Source: Lacihabitans sp. CCS-44 (GTDB lineage: Bacteria > Bacteroidota > Bacteroidia > Cytophagales > Spirosomataceae). Taken from it: DNA of 64,000 bases. Shown in pieces: positions 16,107-25,495 of this stretch. The stretch spans positions 62,001 through 126,000 of the forward strand of contig NZ_RJUE01000059.1 of assembly GCF_024343735.1 (NCBI RefSeq). The letters are read 5' to 3'. A program made the position numbers and the translations under genes. How positions within the stretch are numbered: position 1 is the stretch's first letter; every line of letters begins with the position of its first letter. The notes under the pieces are model-generated. The model ran no database searches. It saw only the letters and a list, made by a program, of their open reading frames with translations, and had not been told where the DNA came from.

Positions 16107-17396
16107 TCACTCATCCACTGCCGCAAAAACCATTTGTCTGAAAAGCGTGGATGTTCGGTCCTCCCCTATTCTTTGGGTTTGTTTCATCAGAACGCCTATG
16201 ATTTTTGAGTTTGGGTCGGCAAAGTAGGCAGTGTTGAAATATCCACCCCAATCGAAGGTGCCTTCTGAGCCGCTTCCACCCTTGCCTTCACCTTTGGCTT
16301 TTACCAATCCGAAGGCCAAACCGTGGCCTGTGGCACTTTTGTCACCACCCCAAATATCGCCCAACTGATCAGACATGATGGCTTTTATAGTGGTCTTGCT
16401 CAAAAATCGCTTACCGTTGTACTCGCCTCCATTAACATACATTTGCAAAAACGTAGCGTAATCTTTCGCTGTAGAAGAAAGTCCTGCACCTCCACTGTAG
16501 AAGGTTTTGGCACCTTTGGCAGGGTAATCTACATCATAAAAAGTATCCGTAAAATGCACCCATTTGTTGTCTTTTTTGGTGTGTACTTTCACCAATCTGT
16601 CGGCTTTAGCAGATGGCAAATAGAAATACGTATCGCTCATGCCCATAGGCTCAAACAAATTCTTTTGCAAGAACTCATCGAAAGTCTGGCCAGAAACCAC
16701 TTCAATCAAATATCCCAAAACATCTAATCCCTCACTGTAAATAAACTTTTCACCTGGATTAGCATGAAGCGGAAGTTTGGCTAATTTCTTAATATTATCA
16801 CCAATTTTCACTGGATTGGTGGTGAAAAGGTCCACAATGCCAGCCTTTTTGTAAATGGCCTTCATTTTTTCATCGCCGTCAATTACACCATAGCCAAGGC
16901 CTGATGTGTGTGTTAACAAATGACGGATAGTTATCTCTTTATCAGCAGGTTTGGTGGTGTAGGTAGAGTCTGCCATTTTGAATCTATCCAAAACTACAGG
17001 ATTTTTAAATTCAGGAATATATCTCGAAATCGGATCGTCTAAGGTAAACTTCCCTTGCTCCCAAAGCATCATGATAGCCGTGGAAGTAATGGCTTTCGAC
17101 ATCGAAGCTATTCTAAAAATATGGTCATTTTTCATGACCACTTTATTCGGCACATCGGCATATCCAAAAGCTTTTTGATAAACAATTTTGCCATCTTTGA
17201 CAATTAAAGCCGTGGCTCCTGGTATATTTTCATTTCTTATAGCTTCGGCCAACATATCCTCAATCCGCTTAATTCTTTCAGAAGACATTCCAGCACTTTC
17301 AGGAGCGGAATCTTTAAGCGGAGTACTGATTTTGAGTGATTTGGTTTGAGAAAAGGAATTAAATGCAACAAACAAAAGCAGAAGTAGTTTTTTCAT
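16107..17396 (-). CDS. Secreted serine hydrolase, beta-lactamase (class C)/esterase family
   Basis: A 429-residue protein from the ATG at 17396; an upstream frame extends to 17486 but lacks a signal peptide. Signal peptide MKKLLLLLFVAFNSFSQ. The catalytic SxxK motif is S98-M-S-K101. The second motif, usually Y-x-N, reads Y220-S-E222. A third box in FDWGGYFNT corresponds to the KTG/HxG region. The segment LTHTSGL is typical of the beta-lactamase/DD-peptidase-like esterases. The family includes class C beta-lactamases, D-aminopeptidases and esterases; the Glu at the Y-x-N position and the missing KTG make an esterase or peptidase more likely than a true beta-lactamase. Confidence 0.87.
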   Translation of the reverse strand: MKKLLLLLFVAFNSFSQTKSLKISTPLKDSAPESAGMSSERIKRIEDMLAEAIRNENIPGATALIVKDGKIVYQKAFGYADVPNKVVMKNDHIFRIASMSKAITSTAIMMLWEQGKFTLDDPISRYIPEFKNPVVLDRFKMADSTYTTKPADKEITIRHLLTHTSGLGYGVIDGDEKMKAIYKKAGIVDLFTTNPVKIGDNIKKLAKLPLHANPGEKFIYSEGLDVLGYLIEVVSGQTFDEFLQKNLFEPMGMSDTYFYLPSAKADRLVKVHTKKDNKWVHFTDTFYDVDYPAKGAKTFYSGGAGLSSTAKDYATFLQMYVNGGEYNGKRFLSKTTIKAIMSDQLGDIWGGDKSATGHGLAFGLVKAKGEGKGGSGSEGTFDWGGYFNTAYFADPNSKIIGVLMKQTQRIGEDRTSTLFRQMVFAAVDE

Positions 17397-17509
17397 TTTT
17401 TTTGGTTGAATTGAGTTAAATATAAGGTTAACAAACAAATACGAAATACCATTTTTATTATTAAAATAAGGTAAAACTATTGACAATATTCATAAAATAA
17501 ACAATAATG

Positions 17510-17710
17510 TTCCTAATATTTCCTGTACAGTCCGTTGTGAAATTTTGGAAACAAAAAAGCTTGTTTACATTTTCTAGCTCCATTCCAAAATTTCGCAGAG
17601 GATTTTACGGTCCGCCGCCGCGGTACAGGAAGTGTTTTTTTTGACGGTTGGCCGCTGCCATTCTTTTTTTTCAAAAAAAAAGAATGCCCGCCTGGCAAGG
17701 CACGCGAAGT
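17510..17710. repeat. Dispersed structured repeat, family B, copy 2
   Basis: Outer stem: TTCCTGTAC (17520-17528) with GTACAGGAA (17623-17631). Inner stem: AAATTTTGGAA (17540-17550) with TTCCAAAATTT (17583-17593). A T/A hairpin (about 17660-17684) and the tail AATGCCCGCCTGGCAAGGCA match copy 1 at 7922-8103. It occupies most of the 406-base gap between the divergent serine hydrolase and hisB genes; no gene is seen there. Confidence 0.8.
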
Positions 17711-17779
17711 ATATGTCAGTTAGCACTTGTAACTTCCAAACTTTACCAAAGATAATTTTAAAAAGAATAATTCTAGGCC

Positions 17780-17787
17780 TATTTTTG
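17780..17787 (+). promoter_or_regulatory. -7 promoter box of hisB
   Basis: TATTTTTG, a perfect TAnnTTTG match, 16 bases before the hisB ATG. No convincing TTTG box is at the usual distance upstream. Confidence 0.45.
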
Positions 17788-17802
17788 CAAAAAATATAAC
17801 AG

Positions 17803-18924
17803 ATGAAGAAAGTCCTTTTTATAGACCGCGACGGCACCATAATCGTAGAACCCCCAATAGATTTTCAAATAGATTCTCTCGAAAAACTTGAGTTTTTGCC
17901 AAAATCAATTTCCAATCTTAGAAAAATATCCGAAGAAACAGATTACGAACTCGCCATGGTCACCAACCAAGACGGCCTCGGAACGGACTCTTTTCCAGAG
18001 GAAACGTTCTGGCCGGCACATCAAAAAATGATGAATCTTTTGGAAGGTGAAAACATCCTGTTCGACGAGGTTTTTATAGATAGAACTTTTCAACACGAAA
18101 ACGCCCCAACCAGAAAACCAAGAACGGGTCTTTTGACCAAATACTTTGAAGGCGAGTACGATTTGGCCAATTCTTATGTTTTGGGAGACAGACTTACCGA
18201 CATGCAATTGGCCGTAAATTTGGGTGGAAAAGGAATCTTTATTGGCGAAACTTTGCCCGAAACTGCTACCGAAGAACAAAAAAATGCTACAGCTTTGGTC
18301 ACCAAAGATTGGGACAAAATATATGAATTCTTAAAACTTCCCGAAAGAATAGCCGAAGTAAAAAGAACCACCAAAGAGACCGATATTTATGTAAAATTGA
18401 ATCTGGACGGCAAAGGAAAATCACACATCGAAACTGGATTGGGCTTTTTTGACCACATGCTGGACCAACTGGCCAAACATTCAGGTGCAGACCTTACCAT
18501 CACTGTAAAAGGAGATTTACACATTGACGAGCACCATACCATAGAAGACACCGCTCTAGCTCTTGGAGAAGCTTATTTGGTGGCTTTGGGAGACAAAAGA
18601 GGCATCAACCGCTACGGATTCCTTTTGCCAATGGACGAGTGTCTTTCGCAAGTAGCCATAGATTTTTCAGGCAGGCCGTGGTTGGTGTGGGATGCGAGTT
18701 TCAAAAGAGAAAAAATAGGCGAAATGCCCACCGAAATGTTCATGCATTTCTTCAAAAGCTTCTCTGATACCTCAAAATGCAACCTGAACATCAAATGTGA
18801 AGGAGATAATGAGCATCACAAAATCGAATCGATTTTTAAAGCTTGGGCAAAAGCCATAAAGATGGCGGTGCAAAGAAATATCAAAGATTTGGATGCTATG
18901 CCTAGTACAAAAGGCACTTTGTGA
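17803..18924 (+). CDS. hisB: Bifunctional histidinol-phosphatase / imidazoleglycerol-phosphate dehydratase
   Basis: A 373-residue fusion catalysing two histidine biosynthesis steps. The N-terminal HAD phosphatase has the DxDGT motif FIDRDGT (Asp8, Asp10), a VTNQDG box and the GDRLTD aspartate site. From about residue 185 comes the IGP dehydratase with its two metal-binding clusters, DEHHTIED and DNEHHKIE, and the segment [18 protein letters not shown]. Length and order match E. coli HisB. No other his gene is near, so it is separated from the rest of the pathway. Divergent from the serine hydrolase across repeat B. Confidence 0.97.
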   Translation: MKKVLFIDRDGTIIVEPPIDFQIDSLEKLEFLPKSISNLRKISEETDYELAMVTNQDGLGTDSFPEETFWPAHQKMMNLLEGENILFDEVFIDRTFQHENAPTRKPRTGLLTKYFEGEYDLANSYVLGDRLTDMQLAVNLGGKGIFIGETLPETATEEQKNATALVTKDWDKIYEFLKLPERIAEVKRTTKETDIYVKLNLDGKGKSHIETGLGFFDHMLDQLAKHSGADLTITVKGDLHIDEHHTIEDTALALGEAYLVALGDKRGINRYGFLLPMDECLSQVAIDFSGRPWLVWDASFKREKIGEMPTEMFMHFFKSFSDTSKCNLNIKCEGDNEHHKIESIFKAWAKAIKMAVQRNIKDLDAMPSTKGTL

Positions 18925-19067
18925 GCAAGCCGATTAGTAAAATATTTTAAGAAAATTTGATAGTTTGGTCCAGTTTTTCTGATTTTGGCCAAAAAAACCT
19001 TATTTTGCAAAATATTTAAGTCGCTTTTCAGTTAATAACGCAAAAAATAAATTAGACCCATCAAAAT

Positions 19068-19754
19068 ATGCTTTTAGACCTCATTCTTCAAGTACCTGCC
19101 GCCACAGACTCAACCGCCGCTGCCGCAGGAGTTCAAAGTATCAATTATCTCTCGTTGTTGTTCAAAGGTGGTATCGTTATTTACCCCATCATGGCCTTAC
19201 TTTTGGTCACTTTGTTTTTGGCAGCCGAAAGATATTTGTTTATCAAAGATGCTTCAAAAATAGACATGGGATTTCTTAGATCCCTGAAAGACAATATTTT
19301 AAGAGGAGATATCCGTACTGCATCGACACTTTGCAAAGGTACAAACAAACCCATCTCAAGAATTCTAGAAAAAGGAATTGCCAGAGTTGGAAAACCAGTA
19401 AAAGATATCGAAAGTGCGATGGAAATACAGTCTAATTTAGAGATTTCTAAAATGGAGAAAAACATGGGTTATCTAGGTTTGATAGCTGGTGTGGCTCCAA
19501 CATTGGGCTTTGTGGGTACTATTTCGGGTATCATTCGTATATTTTATGAGATATCTGTAACCGGAAATTTCTCTATAGAAACGATTTCAAATGGTCTTTA
19601 TGAGAAAATGATTTCGAGTTTCTCTGGTCTAGTTGTGGGTTTACTGGCTTACTCGTTTTACCACGGTATCAACATGATGATTGACAAATTCAGCATCAAT
19701 CTGCAAGCGACTGTTATGGACTTTTTTGATACATTAAACGAGCCAATTCGCTAA
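19068..19754 (+). CDS. exbB: MotA/TolQ/ExbB proton channel family protein
   Basis: A 228-residue inner-membrane protein with three membrane segments (about 28-52, 133-155 and 175-197) and the conserved GLIAGVAPTLGFVGTISGII region of ExbB/TolQ. It has the usual periplasmic N-terminus. Its TAA stop shares one base with the ATG of the ExbD/TolR gene, so the two are coupled. Together they form a proton-driven motor for TonB-dependent transport or the Tol system; no tonB gene is in the window. The assignment to ExbB rather than TolQ is uncertain. Confidence 0.87.
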   Translation: MLLDLILQVPAATDSTAAAAGVQSINYLSLLFKGGIVIYPIMALLLVTLFLAAERYLFIKDASKIDMGFLRSLKDNILRGDIRTASTLCKGTNKPISRILEKGIARVGKPVKDIESAMEIQSNLEISKMEKNMGYLGLIAGVAPTLGFVGTISGIIRIFYEISVTGNFSIETISNGLYEKMISSFSGLVVGLLAYSFYHGINMMIDKFSINLQATVMDFFDTLNEPIR

Positions 19755-20155
19755 TGAAATTTAAAAGACAAAGACGTTTCGAGGCCGAAGTTCAGACTTC
19801 GTCACTGAACGATATCATGTTTTTCTTGCTTTTGTTTTTCTTGATTGTGTCTACGCTTGGCAGTCCGAACGTCATAAAATTGATGTTACCAAAGTCTGAC
19901 AAATCGACACACGATGTTAGTAAACAGCCGATTACATTATCAATTACGGAAGACAAGCAATATTTTATTGATAAAAAGCCGATTCCATTTCCTCAACTGG
20001 AAGCCTCGCTTGTAGAAGCCACCACGGGAATGGAAGAGCCAACTGTTATACTTAGAGCCGAGCAAAATCTTACGATTCAAGACTTGGTGGATGTAATGGC
20101 CATTGGTGCAAGAATCAAAATAAGAATGGTTCTGGCGACAGAATTATCAAAATAG
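19754..20155 (+). CDS. exbD: ExbD/TolR family biopolymer transport protein
   Basis: A 133-residue protein with a short cytoplasmic N-terminus, one membrane helix (about 21-40) containing the family's essential Asp at its start (LNDIMFFLLLFF, Asp20) and a periplasmic domain. It overlaps exbB by one base. With ExbB it converts proton flow into motion that energises an outer-membrane partner. The next gene, coaD, begins 70 bases downstream after CTTTGTGT-type repeats, so co-transcription is possible but not shown. Confidence 0.88.
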   Translation: MKFKRQRRFEAEVQTSSLNDIMFFLLLFFLIVSTLGSPNVIKLMLPKSDKSTHDVSKQPITLSITEDKQYFIDKKPIPFPQLEASLVEATTGMEEPTVILRAEQNLTIQDLVDVMAIGARIKIRMVLATELSK

Positions 20156-20225
20156 CCTCCCTTTTATGAAACTTTGTGTCCCCTTTGTGTAACTTTGTGT
20201 AACAGCTTTTTCACAAGAGACAAAA

Positions 20226-20693
20226 ATGATAAAAAAAATGAAAAAAGTGGCCTTCTTTCCGGGTTCGTTTGACCCTTTCACGAAAGGTCACGCCGATATT
20301 GTTGAAAGAGGACTACGTCTTTTTGATGAAATTATTATTGGAATCGGAACCAATACCAACAAAAAAAGATACTTCGAGATTGATGTTATAGAGAGAGAAA
20401 TCCGTGGAGCTTTCAAAGACGACCCTAGAATTTCTATTGTAAACTATGACGACCTAACTGCCTCAGTAGCAAAAAAATACGGAGCTCAGTTTATTCTTAG
20501 AGGATTAAGAAACACGACTGATTTTGAATACGAAAACACGATTTCGCAGGTCAACCGCCAGCTAGCCAAAGACTTAGAAACAGTATTTTTAATCACTGCA
20601 CCAGAATTGGCACCCATTAGCTCGACCATAGTGAGAGAACTTCACAAATTTGGTGCAGACATTACGCCTTACATTCCATATAAAATAGAATAA
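20226..20693 (+). CDS. coaD: Phosphopantetheine adenylyltransferase
   Basis: A 155-residue protein (151 if started at the second ATG, 20238). It carries out the fourth step of coenzyme A synthesis, joining ATP and 4'-phosphopantetheine. Motifs: PGSFDPFTKGH (T19-x-G-H22, the nucleotidyl transferase HxGH-type site), the substrate loop ILRGLRNTTDFEYE and ISSTIVRE near the C-terminus. Size fits the family (about 155-165). Cytosolic, monocistronic or weakly linked to exbBD. Confidence 0.96.
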   Translation: MIKKMKKVAFFPGSFDPFTKGHADIVERGLRLFDEIIIGIGTNTNKKRYFEIDVIEREIRGAFKDDPRISIVNYDDLTASVAKKYGAQFILRGLRNTTDFEYENTISQVNRQLAKDLETVFLITAPELAPISSTIVRELHKFGADITPYIPYKIE

Positions 20694-20694
20694 T

Positions 20695-21933
20695 TTAGTT
20701 CTTGATAAACTGAATAGATTCATTCTGAGCAATTCGCAAAATATACTTCCCGAAAGGTAATTTCTGTATGTTTATTTTTGCATTTGTTTGACTTTCGATA
20801 ATTTCTTCATGCATCAATACGCCTCTCATGTCAAATATTTCAACCACAATAGTTTTATCGTGGTATTTTTCGGGAACAATTACGTTCAAAACGTCTGGAG
20901 AAGGATTGGGGTAAATAAACATTTGTTGTGAATTATCCTGAGGCTCTGTGGCCGTAATCACAAATCCATCATATTTTAAAACTCCCCAGCCAATTTGATT
21001 CAATATACCCAATATAACCTGACCTGGGTAATGATTGATTTCGGCAGCACCAATTTGCGGCGACATCAAAGAATTTTCAGTGCCTTTCGGATATTTGGAC
21101 TCATCTAAATGCGAAAGTGTACCTCCACTTCGATAAGTGGTAGGAGCGTACATTTTTGGATAATCTTTTGACAAAGGTCCAGAAGAAATCTTGAAAAAGA
21201 CATCTGCACTTGTTATTGCTGCTTTTAATTGAGTGGATGGATTACCAATAATTGCAGTATTGGTTAGTACTTGACCACTAGACCTTTGCGAAAATATATC
21301 ATATATCAATGGCAACCCTTCTATACCCCATTGAGCTTGGGTTTCGTTTGTGCCCGCCAGTTTCATAGAAGTTGTAAAACCTAATCCATGGGCTATTTCA
21401 TGCAAAATCACAGTCATTAAATCATACTTAAAGGCTTGCCGGGTTCCATCTGTATCAAAAGACCAACTAATATTTTTATTAACAGTGATAGCTATATCTG
21501 CTTCAGTGCCATTTAAATTTACCCCAGCTATTGACTCAGCTAAAGCCGAAGGATACCAAACATCTCTAATAGGTGAGTTTGCAAAATTTTTATATACTTT
21601 TTTTGCCCCAGAGGTAGCTAATGTATTACTACTGATGGCATCCCAGGTAGCTGTAATTTTAATCGGAACCTTAGAAATCAGTAAACTTTGCCAAACATCT
21701 ACAGCGGCTTGAAATGCATCCTTAGCGTCACTTGGGAAATTAGAATAGGTGACATTTATAGTTGCAGTATTGGCCTGAGGTCTTGAGTTTTTTAAAATTG
21801 GACCTAAAAAAGCGACATCTTCGTTGCTTTCAGAAGCTTCACATTCAATCAAATATCCATCTCTAGACTCCTGAGCATGACAAAACAGGTTACTCAAAAT
21901 CAAAAACGCAAAAATTATTTCTCTCAATGGCAT
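20695..21933 (-). CDS. Secreted zinc metalloprotease with T9SS type A sorting domain
   Basis: A 412-residue protein starting at ATG 21933; an in-frame ATG at 21972 adds 13 residues with no support. Signal peptide about 1-21 (NLFCHAQ). The zinc site is HEIAHGLGF, preceded by FKYDLMTVIL, as in metzincin-like proteases of Bacteroidota. The last 70-80 residues (MFIYPNPSPDVLNVIVPEK to QFIKN) form a T9SS C-terminal sorting domain. It should be exported through type IX secretion and is probably cell-surface or secreted. Target proteins are unknown. Confidence 0.85.
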   Translation of the reverse strand: MPLREIIFAFLILSNLFCHAQESRDGYLIECEASESNEDVAFLGPILKNSRPQANTATINVTYSNFPSDAKDAFQAAVDVWQSLLISKVPIKITATWDAISSNTLATSGAKKVYKNFANSPIRDVWYPSALAESIAGVNLNGTEADIAITVNKNISWSFDTDGTRQAFKYDLMTVILHEIAHGLGFTTSMKLAGTNETQAQWGIEGLPLIYDIFSQRSSGQVLTNTAIIGNPSTQLKAAITSADVFFKISSGPLSKDYPKMYAPTTYRSGGTLSHLDESKYPKGTENSLMSPQIGAAEINHYPGQVILGILNQIGWGVLKYDGFVITATEPQDNSQQMFIYPNPSPDVLNVIVPEKYHDKTIVVEIFDMRGVLMHEEIIESQTNAKINIQKLPFGKYILRIAQNESIQFIKN

Positions 21934-22010
21934 AAATATCTTGAAAATAATAGCCCACAAAAGTCGAACCAATACCTATAATACGGAAAAAACTTTCGTT
22001 GTGTATGTGA

Positions 22011-23024
22011 TTAACCCCAAATATTTGTCCCTTCTGTACAGTTTTTACACATTTCTATGTTTTTTCTAGAACCTATAAGTTGTTTCCTGAAGTTTAAATA
22101 TTTTTCCGACATCCAAACCTCCTTAAAAGTTTGTTTAGAAACATTACCCATACGATATTCTGCATCTTTGTCAAAACAGCAGGGCACCACTAAACCATCC
22201 CAGGTTATTACTGCCGAATGCCACATTTTCCAACAGTGGTTGAGAAGTTTATTCTTAATCTCATATTTACCTTTGACATTTTTTCTATAACGGGTGTACT
22301 TATCCGATTTAGGGATAAGATCGGAACCGTTTTCATAGTCATAAATTTGGGCCGTTTTAAATCTAATTTCATCCACGCCAAGAGATTTGCTAAGTTCTCT
22401 AGCTTCCCCGATTTGATGTTCATTAGGCTTTACTACCAAAAATTGAAATATGATGTGCGGAGTGGAAGAATTGAGATTATGTTTAGCCTCAATTAGGTTT
22501 TTAGTACCTTCTATTACTTTATCTAACGAGCCACCTATTCTATACTGTTGATAGGTATCTTGTGTGGTTCCATCTAATGAAATTATAATTCTGTCTAAGC
22601 CCGACTTTATGGTGGCAATTGCATTTTCATAATTTAGATAATGAGCATTTGTTGAGGTAGATGTGTAGATACCTTTCTCAGAAGCAAACTTGACCATTTC
22701 TAAAAAATCTTTGTGCAAAAAAGGCTCTCCTTGAAAATAAAAAGTCAAATACAACAAAGTATCCTTGAGTTCAGAAATAACATTCTCGAAAAGAGTTGTT
22801 TCCAACATACCTGTTGGCCGCGTAAAAGACCTCAGTCCACTCGGACATTCCGGGCATCGCAAGTTACAAGATGTGGTGGGCTCAATAGCCAATGCAACAG
22901 GCAAAAAACCATTAACTGGCGTTTTGGTTAATTTGGATAAAATATACCCAAATACCAGTCCAAGTGCATTATAAGCTCTCTTAAAAGTAAGTTTAGATAA
23001 AAAATTGAGATAATCGCTCCACAT
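22011..23024 (-). CDS. Radical SAM/SPASM domain protein
   Basis: A 337-residue protein. The radical SAM cluster is C53-x3-C57-x2-C60 (CNLRCPEC) in a TIM-barrel core (about 45-230), with a typical ISLDGTTQDTY substrate/SAM segment. The C-terminal SPASM part has cysteines in HCW, VVPCCFD and CKNC for auxiliary Fe-S clusters. Such proteins modify peptides or act in cofactor maturation, but the substrate here is not evident and no precursor peptide gene is seen next to it. It starts directly at the end of the M1 aminopeptidase gene (no gap), so it is the last gene of the rbfA operon. Confidence 0.88.
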   Translation of the reverse strand: MWSDYLNFLSKLTFKRAYNALGLVFGYILSKLTKTPVNGFLPVALAIEPTTSCNLRCPECPSGLRSFTRPTGMLETTLFENVISELKDTLLYLTFYFQGEPFLHKDFLEMVKFASEKGIYTSTSTNAHYLNYENAIATIKSGLDRIIISLDGTTQDTYQQYRIGGSLDKVIEGTKNLIEAKHNLNSSTPHIIFQFLVVKPNEHQIGEARELSKSLGVDEIRFKTAQIYDYENGSDLIPKSDKYTRYRKNVKGKYEIKNKLLNHCWKMWHSAVITWDGLVVPCCFDKDAEYRMGNVSKQTFKEVWMSEKYLNFRKQLIGSRKNIEMCKNCTEGTNIWG

Positions 23025-25487
23025 CTATTTTTTGAATTGCTCGTAATAATTAATCAACCTTTCGTCTTTTTCCTTCAATATTACTTGCTTCAGAGCTTTT
23101 TCGGCTTCTTTGTTTTCATCGCTGAGCATGTCTAGAATCTGAGCCGCACTTATTCTAACAAACCACTCAGGCTCGTTAGAGGCTAAATCGGTAAGATAAG
23201 GAATAGATTCCACAATTAAATCTTTATCCGACCGAGCCAAATATGAGCCAAATATTGCTAAGTATTGATAAACTTCAACGCCTTCCATTCTGCTTAATCG
23301 CGACATAAACCAATCATAGTGTTGTGACTGAGGATTCTCCGAAAAATAGTTTGCCACAGAGGCGAATATAGAATTATCATAACTGCCCGAGAATTTTTCT
23401 GCCAATTCTGAAGCATCTGCAACTTTATTTGTAAACAATGCTTCCAGAGCTGCTGATTTTACAAGATTGGAAGAATCGTTCAATGCAGCCCTAAATAATA
23501 AATCATTTTGAGGATTTAGGAAGTTTTTCATAGCCAATATGGCATCTGCCTTCACATTTGATTTTATTTCATTTTTAATCAAATTCTGCAAAGCTTTTTC
23601 TACTTTAAGAAAGTCTTCTCCATCATAATCAAATAGCTTTTGTACAGCCGTTTGTCTAATTTTCCAAAAAGTATCCTTAAGTGCATCCACTGTCAAGTCC
23701 CTAATAGCTTTATTCTGTAGAGGGTTCTCCCCTACTCCATCTTCAGGCTTGAAAGTGAGTGCCTCTAATGCGAATAATCTGCCATAAACTGAAGACGAAT
23801 TTTGAAACTGAAACACCAATTCTTCAGTAGTTTTAACATGATCTACAGCTCCTAAAAAATATCCATCAGGATTTAACAAAACGTTTTTTAAGTCCCCTTC
23901 CAAATCAAAAATAAAATCTTGCTCTTGTTTCTCTATCTCGATTATCTTTTCCGAAATAGTCTTGCTTGTAAATATCTTTAAAGGCAATCTTAGCTTATAA
24001 ATCATCTGATTTACAGAATCAACAACCTGACTTACTGACAAATGCAGTTTTTTGTTTTCTACTTTTTGAAGTACTTTGAGCCTCGGATGACCAGGAAGTT
24101 TAAACCATTGGTCAAAAAACCATTTTAGATCTCTGCCCGTTGTTTTTTCAAAAGAAATACGAAGGTCTTCTATTTCAGCTGTTTGAAAAGCATGACTTTT
24201 TAAATAATGATTTAAAGCTGCAAAGAAAGCCTCATCACCGACTTCCATTCTCAATTGATGCAAAACCCTCCCTCCTTTTTGATAAGAATGGGCATCAAAC
24301 ATATCCTCTCTGCTTGCATAATCAAACCTAATCAAGGGTACTTGTTTCTGAGTGGCTTCGTAAAGATAATCCTGAAGGGCGTTGATATAAACCAAGTCGC
24401 CTTCATCTTTACCATATTTTTGACTTGCCCAAAGAAACTCCGAATAATTTGCAAATGACTCATTTAGAGGCAAATGTGACCATGATTCACAAGTTACATA
24501 ATCTCCAAACCAATGGTGAAAAAGTTCATGAGCTATAACTCCATCATCATTTCCATCTACCAGTTGATTTCCAGTTTTTAGTACAGTTTTAGAATGTACA
24601 GTGGCAGTAGTATTTTCCATAGCACCAGATACATACTTTCGTACAGGTATTTGAGCATATTTTGACCATTGATAGTCCACACCGAGTATTTTCTCAAAAA
24701 ATGAAATCATTTCAGGCGTTCTTCCAAAGATATCCAATGCATTTTTTTCAAACTCTGGCTCAACATAGTAACTCACTTCAAAACGCTTAAAAGTACTATC
24801 TACCACCTTCTTAAAATTACCTGCAGCTATCATTGTGAGGTAAACAGCATGTGGTGTTTTCATCTGCCAATGGTCAGTTTTTGTGCCATCATCATGCGGT
24901 TGAGTACCAACCAAAAGGCCATTTGATAAAGTTGTAAAGCTTTCCTCTACAGTGAGATAAATATCTTGTGAGTGATTTTGATTTGGGGTGTCTATAGTTG
25001 GAAACCAACCACTATTGGCTTGTGTCTCTCCTTGTGTCCAAAGCTGCCTTGGCAAGCCATTTAAAGTATTCAGTGGATTTATAAAATAAAGACCTTTATC
25101 ACTTACTATGGCATCACTGCCTTGAGAAATTATCTTTTCTGGCTGAGCCACATATTTTATAATCACCACCAAAGTGTCTTTCCTTGTATATTTTTGAGGA
25201 AGAGAGATAACTATTTGTTCGCTATCATAATTAAATTTTACATTTTTTTGACCTATCTGAACACTATTTATTAAAAATCCTCTGCCATTGAGCACCAAGG
25301 TTTCTTGTTCATAAAAATAAGGCTTGAGTGTCAATACAGCAGTTCCTTCAAGTGTCTGATTGATCCAAATTGGTTTTATCTTTAGCTCTGTGTGTATTAA
25401 GTCAAATTTTAAATCTTGTGTTTGCTGAATTTGAGCCAAAACCAAATTGCTGACCAATAACAGTATAATCAAAACACTCATTTTCAT
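23025..25487 (-). CDS. M1 family metallopeptidase (aminopeptidase N-like)
   Basis: An 820-residue exported peptidase. Signal peptide about 1-18 (NLVLAQ). The exopeptidase motif GAMEN is at 288-292, the zinc-binding site is HELFHHW (320-326) and the third zinc ligand is Glu343 (NESFANY). The C-terminal half (about 540-810) is a HEAT-like helical-repeat domain. It lies in the minus-strand operon from rbfA, 8 bases after the small secreted-protein gene. A second M1 peptidase is cut by the right window edge (63700-64000). Confidence 0.93.
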   Translation of the reverse strand: MKMSVLIILLLVSNLVLAQIQQTQDLKFDLIHTELKIKPIWINQTLEGTAVLTLKPYFYEQETLVLNGRGFLINSVQIGQKNVKFNYDSEQIVISLPQKYTRKDTLVVIIKYVAQPEKIISQGSDAIVSDKGLYFINPLNTLNGLPRQLWTQGETQANSGWFPTIDTPNQNHSQDIYLTVEESFTTLSNGLLVGTQPHDDGTKTDHWQMKTPHAVYLTMIAAGNFKKVVDSTFKRFEVSYYVEPEFEKNALDIFGRTPEMISFFEKILGVDYQWSKYAQIPVRKYVSGAMENTTATVHSKTVLKTGNQLVDGNDDGVIAHELFHHWFGDYVTCESWSHLPLNESFANYSEFLWASQKYGKDEGDLVYINALQDYLYEATQKQVPLIRFDYASREDMFDAHSYQKGGRVLHQLRMEVGDEAFFAALNHYLKSHAFQTAEIEDLRISFEKTTGRDLKWFFDQWFKLPGHPRLKVLQKVENKKLHLSVSQVVDSVNQMIYKLRLPLKIFTSKTISEKIIEIEKQEQDFIFDLEGDLKNVLLNPDGYFLGAVDHVKTTEELVFQFQNSSSVYGRLFALEALTFKPEDGVGENPLQNKAIRDLTVDALKDTFWKIRQTAVQKLFDYDGEDFLKVEKALQNLIKNEIKSNVKADAILAMKNFLNPQNDLLFRAALNDSSNLVKSAALEALFTNKVADASELAEKFSGSYDNSIFASVANYFSENPQSQHYDWFMSRLSRMEGVEVYQYLAIFGSYLARSDKDLIVESIPYLTDLASNEPEWFVRISAAQILDMLSDENKEAEKALKQVILKEKDERLINYYEQFKK

Positions 25488-25495
25488 AAAAAATA

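Noticed and set aside
22057-22974. Plus-strand frames within the radical SAM gene as a possible peptide precursor
   Set aside because: No leader-core pattern, and the frames mirror the coding strand; no RiPP precursor could be supported.
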